Source: Candidatus Riesia sp. GBBU
GTDB lineage: Bacteria > Pseudomonadota > Gammaproteobacteria > Enterobacterales > Enterobacteriaceae
Direction: 5' to 3'
Assembly: GCA_002074035.1 (NCBI GenBank)
Contig: CP012849.1
Coordinates: 317,919-381,918, forward strand
Length of the DNA stretch: 64,000 bases
The position numbers were made by a program, and so were the translations under genes. The notes under the pieces were generated by a model. That model saw only the letters and a program-made list of their open reading frames with translations. It ran no database searches and was not told where the DNA came from. Positions 60,912 to 64,000 of the stretch are shown here, piece by piece; the first letter of the stretch is position 1, and each line of letters opens with the position of its first letter.

Positions 60912-62389
60912 TTTGTATTAGTTAACTGTTTTGATATCATTCTATCTGAATGATATATTTTTTTTTTTCCAATTATCTGATAGTTTTCATGCCCTTTTCC
61001 AGCTATTAATATCACATCTTCCTTTTTTGCTTTATTAAATGCAAACTGAATAGCCTTAATTCTTGTTGAGATACATTTAATTTTATTCTTTTTAGTACAC
61101 ATTTCTAAAATATCTTTTTCAATTTCTTTTTGTGATTCATTTCTAGGATTATCTGTTGTTATAATTATTTTATCTGAATATTTTTCAGCTATTTTACCCA
61201 TAAACTTTCTTTTTTTCTTATCTCTGTTTCCTCCACATCCAAATATACACCATAGTTCTCCTTTGCATAAAAAACTAGCTGTAATTAAAGATTGTTTTAA
61301 TGCTTCAGGATTATGAGCATAATCAACAATGATTTTTGGTTTTCCTAGTTTTTTAAAAATTTCCATTCTACCTGGTATTCTCTTTATGCTTTTTATTGAA
61401 GAAATTACTTTTTTCAGATCATATCCCATCATTAAAAGTGTAGACATAGATAAAATAACATTATAAACATTAAATTTACCAACTAATGGAATAACAATTT
61501 TGCCTTCACCCCAATAGGAATTAAAAGAAATATTTGTTGTTTCATAATAAAATTTTATTTTTTTCACTTTCATCCATTTTTCTTTCCAAGAATGTGGAAT
61601 ATCTTTTTCTATAGATACTATACAAGGGTTTGATAAAGTTTTAATCCATGAGTATCCAACATTATCGTCTATATTGATAATTTGACTTTTAGACTTATTT
61701 TTAGAAAAAAGTAACCATTTAGATCTAATATATTCTTTCTCGTTTATATGATAATCAAAGTGATCATGACTTAAATTTGTAAATATAACAGACTCGAATG
61801 ATATAAAAGAAACTCTATTCTGAACTAGACCATGAGAAGAAATTTCCATAGAAACAAATTTTATGTTTTCTTTTGAAAATATATGAAAATTTTTTTGTAT
61901 TTCTACTGAAGAAGTAGTCGTATTTTCATCTTTCTTTATATTTCCAATTCTACCAATTCCAAGTGATCCCATAATTGCGCTTTTTTCTCCAATTCCTTCC
62001 AACATCTGTGAAATAAAACATGTAACACTTGTTTTACCATTAGTTCCAGTTACACCAATTGGTTTTATTCTTCTATTCGGAAAATTATAAAATTTTGCTC
62101 CTAAAAAAGGTATATACTTTTTTAGATCTTTTATATGAAAAATTGGAACACCATATTTATATGTGATATTTTCTTCATTATCCTCTGTAAGGATTGCAGA
62201 AGCACCTTTAGATATCGCATCAAGGATATATTTTCTTCCATCATCTTCATGTCCAGAAATTGCTATAAATAAACCATTTTTCTTTACATTTTTACTATTT
62301 AAAGAAATATCATTTATAATTATTTCTGGTATTTTTATTTTTAAATTAATAGAAGAAAGTAGTTTGTTCAAATTATTTTCTTTTTTCAT
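60908..62389 (-). CDS. murE: UDP-MurNAc-L-Ala-D-Glu--meso-diaminopimelate ligase
   Basis: Adds meso-diaminopimelate, giving Gram-negative type murein. From the ATG at 62387-62389 it is 493 residues (E. coli 495). An in-frame ATG at 62419 would add ten hydrophobic residues and is less likely. ATP loop VTGTNGKTSVTC near 110, carbamylated-Lys segment RSKWLLF, and the DAP-specific DNPRNES near 400 identify the substrate. It is the first mur gene after the lost ftsI. Confidence 0.96.
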   Translation of the reverse strand: MKKENNLNKLLSSINLKIKIPEIIINDISLNSKNVKKNGLFIAISGHEDDGRKYILDAISKGASAILTEDNEENITYKYGVPIFHIKDLKKYIPFLGAKFYNFPNRRIKPIGVTGTNGKTSVTCFISQMLEGIGEKSAIMGSLGIGRIGNIKKDENTTTSSVEIQKNFHIFSKENIKFVSMEISSHGLVQNRVSFISFESVIFTNLSHDHFDYHINEKEYIRSKWLLFSKNKSKSQIINIDDNVGYSWIKTLSNPCIVSIEKDIPHSWKEKWMKVKKIKFYYETTNISFNSYWGEGKIVIPLVGKFNVYNVILSMSTLLMMGYDLKKVISSIKSIKRIPGRMEIFKKLGKPKIIVDYAHNPEALKQSLITASFLCKGELWCIFGCGGNRDKKKRKFMGKIAEKYSDKIIITTDNPRNESQKEIEKDILEMCTKKNKIKCISTRIKAIQFAFNKAKKEDVILIAGKGHENYQIIGKKKIYHSDRMISKQLTNTK

Positions 62390-62625
62390 AAAAACTATTT
62401 TAATTATTAAAACAATCATAAAAGAATCCTAAAAACAAATTAGTACATAGATTGTATTTTTATAACAACTTAAAATAAAGTTTTAGAAATTTGTTGAACA
62501 ATTATATATATACATTTTTAACAAAAATTTTAATATTGTATCAATTTATAATTAAAATGTTTTTTATTCTGAAGTAAACATTTAATAAATTTTTATTTTT
62601 TATTAAAAAAATTTAAGAATAGATT

Positions 62626-63582
62626 TTATATGAATTGTTTTACATAGTTAAAAGGAATTTTTTCAATCACTCTTAGTATTGCACTTCTTGATCTAGGATT
62701 TCTTGAAATTTCTTCTTTGCTTGGTTTTATTTTTTTTACTTGTTTCAACAAGAAAATATGTTTTTCGTTCTGAAATTTTCTTGATTTAAAAAAATAAAAA
62801 CTTTTTCTATTTTTATATAGAATAGATTTTTTTATCGTTTTATTTTCTAAAGAATGAAAACTAATAATTGAGATTCTACCGTTCTCTTTAAGAATGTCCA
62901 AAGATCTTAAAAGTAAATTACTTAATTCTCTTAGCTCATTGTTAATATAAATTCTGATTGCTTGAAAAGATCTTGTTGCAGGGTGTTTATCTTTTTTTCT
63001 AAATGGATTAATTTTTTTTATTAGATCAGATAAATCTTTTGTGTTTACTATATGATTTTTATTATTAAGAGATCTATTTCTATTAAAAATAGCTCTTGCT
63101 ATTTTTTTAGAATTTTTTTCTTCTCCATATGTTTTTAATACATGAAAAATTTCAGATTCTTTTGCTTTTTTTAACCATGTATATGCTGAAATACCAGACG
63201 TTTGATCTATTCTCATGTCTAAAAATCCATTTTTCATAAATGAGAATCCTCTGTTAGACGTCTCAATCTGAGAGGATGAAATTCCAAGATCTAATAATAT
63301 TCCGTCTATCTTTTTTCTTAACTTCTTCTTTTTTACTAATTTATAAAGGTTTGAAAAAGAACAATGCCTAATGTAGAAACGAAAATCTTGAATCTCTTTT
63401 TCACCAGTTTTTACAGCATTTATATCTTTGTCTATTGCTATTAATCGTCCAAATTTCCCTAATTTTGATAGAATCAATTTTGAATGATTTCCTTGACCAA
63501 AAGTTCCATCTATATAGTATCCATATTTTTTTATATTTAAATTTTCTACTGATTCATTTAAAAGGACACCAATATGTTTCAT
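62626..63582 (-). CDS. rsmH: 16S rRNA (cytosine(1402)-N(4))-methyltransferase
   Basis: Also called mraW; modifies C1402 in the ribosomal P site. Length 318 residues (E. coli 313). It starts MKHIGVLLNESVENL, with SAM-binding DGTFGQGNHSKLIL near 25-38, ILLDLGISSSQI near 95-106, the KHPATRSFQAIRIYIN segment and the C-terminal NPRSRSAILR. It normally opens the dcw cluster after mraZ. Here mraZ upstream and ftsL-ftsI downstream are both missing. Confidence 0.96.
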   Translation of the reverse strand: MKHIGVLLNESVENLNIKKYGYYIDGTFGQGNHSKLILSKLGKFGRLIAIDKDINAVKTGEKEIQDFRFYIRHCSFSNLYKLVKKKKLRKKIDGILLDLGISSSQIETSNRGFSFMKNGFLDMRIDQTSGISAYTWLKKAKESEIFHVLKTYGEEKNSKKIARAIFNRNRSLNNKNHIVNTKDLSDLIKKINPFRKKDKHPATRSFQAIRIYINNELRELSNLLLRSLDILKENGRISIISFHSLENKTIKKSILYKNRKSFYFFKSRKFQNEKHIFLLKQVKKIKPSKEEISRNPRSRSAILRVIEKIPFNYVKQFI

Positions 63583-63987
63583 AAGATATTTTTATGTTTT
63601 TTAGCAATTAATAGGTTAAAAGAACAATTTGAATCTTTATGTTTTTGTTTAAAATATGTTTGATTTTTTGTAATTAATCAAAATTCAATATTTTAGTAAA
63701 ACCATTGAAATAACTTAACGATATTATAATACTATACTTTATAGTTAAGTTTTAATATGAAAATTTTCTGATTTTACTATTGATATTGAATTTAAGATAT
63801 ATTTAATTTATAAAAACTATTCTAGGATGATTTAATCTTTTAAAACAAACTTTAAGAACCAAAATTTATTACTACTTTCCGATCCAAATAAATTTAACCA
63901 ATTTAATTAAAAATAAAATGTTATCAATTATCGATGTTAGAATAAGCAATTTTAATACTGATGATAAGTTTTTTCAAGGTGAGAATA
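63583..63987. other. Gene-free divergent spacer upstream of rsmH
   Basis: About 400 bp of AT-rich DNA with no credible open frame. mraZ would be expected immediately upstream of rsmH and is not there. The interval should hold the dcw promoter on the minus strand and a promoter for the gene that seems to begin at 63988, but no single -35/-10 pair stands out. Confidence 0.5.
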
Positions 63988-64000
63988 ATGAATGAACATT
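63988..64000 (+). CDS. Possible start of a + strand gene running out of the window
   Basis: An ATG at 63988-63990 is preceded at good spacing by AAGGTGAG (63977-63984), one of the better ribosome binding sites in the window. It opens a frame (Met-Asn-Glu-His) that leaves the sequence after four codons. Product unknown. The call rests only on the start context. Confidence 0.35.

Overview
The window is a gene-dense, strongly AT-rich stretch from a highly reduced gammaproteobacterial (enterobacterial-type) chromosome. It is most consistent with an obligate insect endosymbiont. Three things support this: proteins that align along their whole length with E. coli homologues, gene order that keeps many E. 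coli blocks, and losses within those blocks that leave gene-free AT-rich spacers. The genetic code looks standard, with TGG for Trp and TGA as stop. I see no insertion sequence, phage, CRISPR array or rRNA gene. The exact genus cannot be fixed from this window.

Layout. (1) 1-12.3 kb: end of an unidentified + strand gene, then rpoC-rpoB-rplL-rplJ-rplA-rplK-nusG-secE and a broken tufB, all on the minus strand (the E. coli 90-min cluster). (2) 12.3-15.7 kb: tRNA-Thr, tRNA-Gly and tRNA-Tyr, then coaA, birA and murB, still E. coli-like. (3) 15.7-20.5 kb: aroE, tsaC, def, fmt and trkA; rsmB, dprA and smg are gone. (4) 20.5-39.4 kb: rplQ-rpoA-rpsD-rpsK-rpsM-rpmJ-secY, then a complete spc operon and S10 operon, followed by tufA-fusA-rpsG-rpsL-tusBCD. 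(5) 39.5-51.6 kb: small syntenic islands holding tRNA-Phe, ribC and tRNA-Val; murJ and tRNA-Ser(GGA); prmC-prfA; ispE-prs-pth; alr-dnaB; fabA; tusE and tRNA-Ser(UGA). (6) 51.6-63.6 kb: the dcw (division and cell wall) cluster: lpxC, ddlB, murC, murG, murD, mraY, murF, murE, rsmH.

How the genes work together. Most encode transcription and translation: RNA polymerase core, a near-complete ribosomal protein set, EF-Tu and EF-G, RF1 with its methylase, formyl-methionine handling, and the tRNA 2-thiolation relay TusBCD-TusE. The second theme is the cell envelope. Peptidoglycan precursor synthesis runs from MurB through MurC-F, Ddl, Alr, MraY and MurG to the flippase MurJ. LpxC (lipid A) and FabA (unsaturated fatty acids) are also present. 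Cofactor steps are riboflavin synthase, pantothenate kinase and a biotin ligase without its repressor domain.

Most notable points. Every division gene that E. coli carries in the dcw cluster (ftsL, ftsI, ftsW, ftsQ, ftsA, ftsZ) is missing, while all its murein precursor genes remain. lpxC is split by a -1 frameshift exactly at an in-phase A AAA AAG heptamer. prmC is split at an 11-A tract. A tufB remnant is still almost identical to tufA over 283 bp. IspE has Glu where the catalytic Asp is expected. I did not find a wholly new multigene system here.
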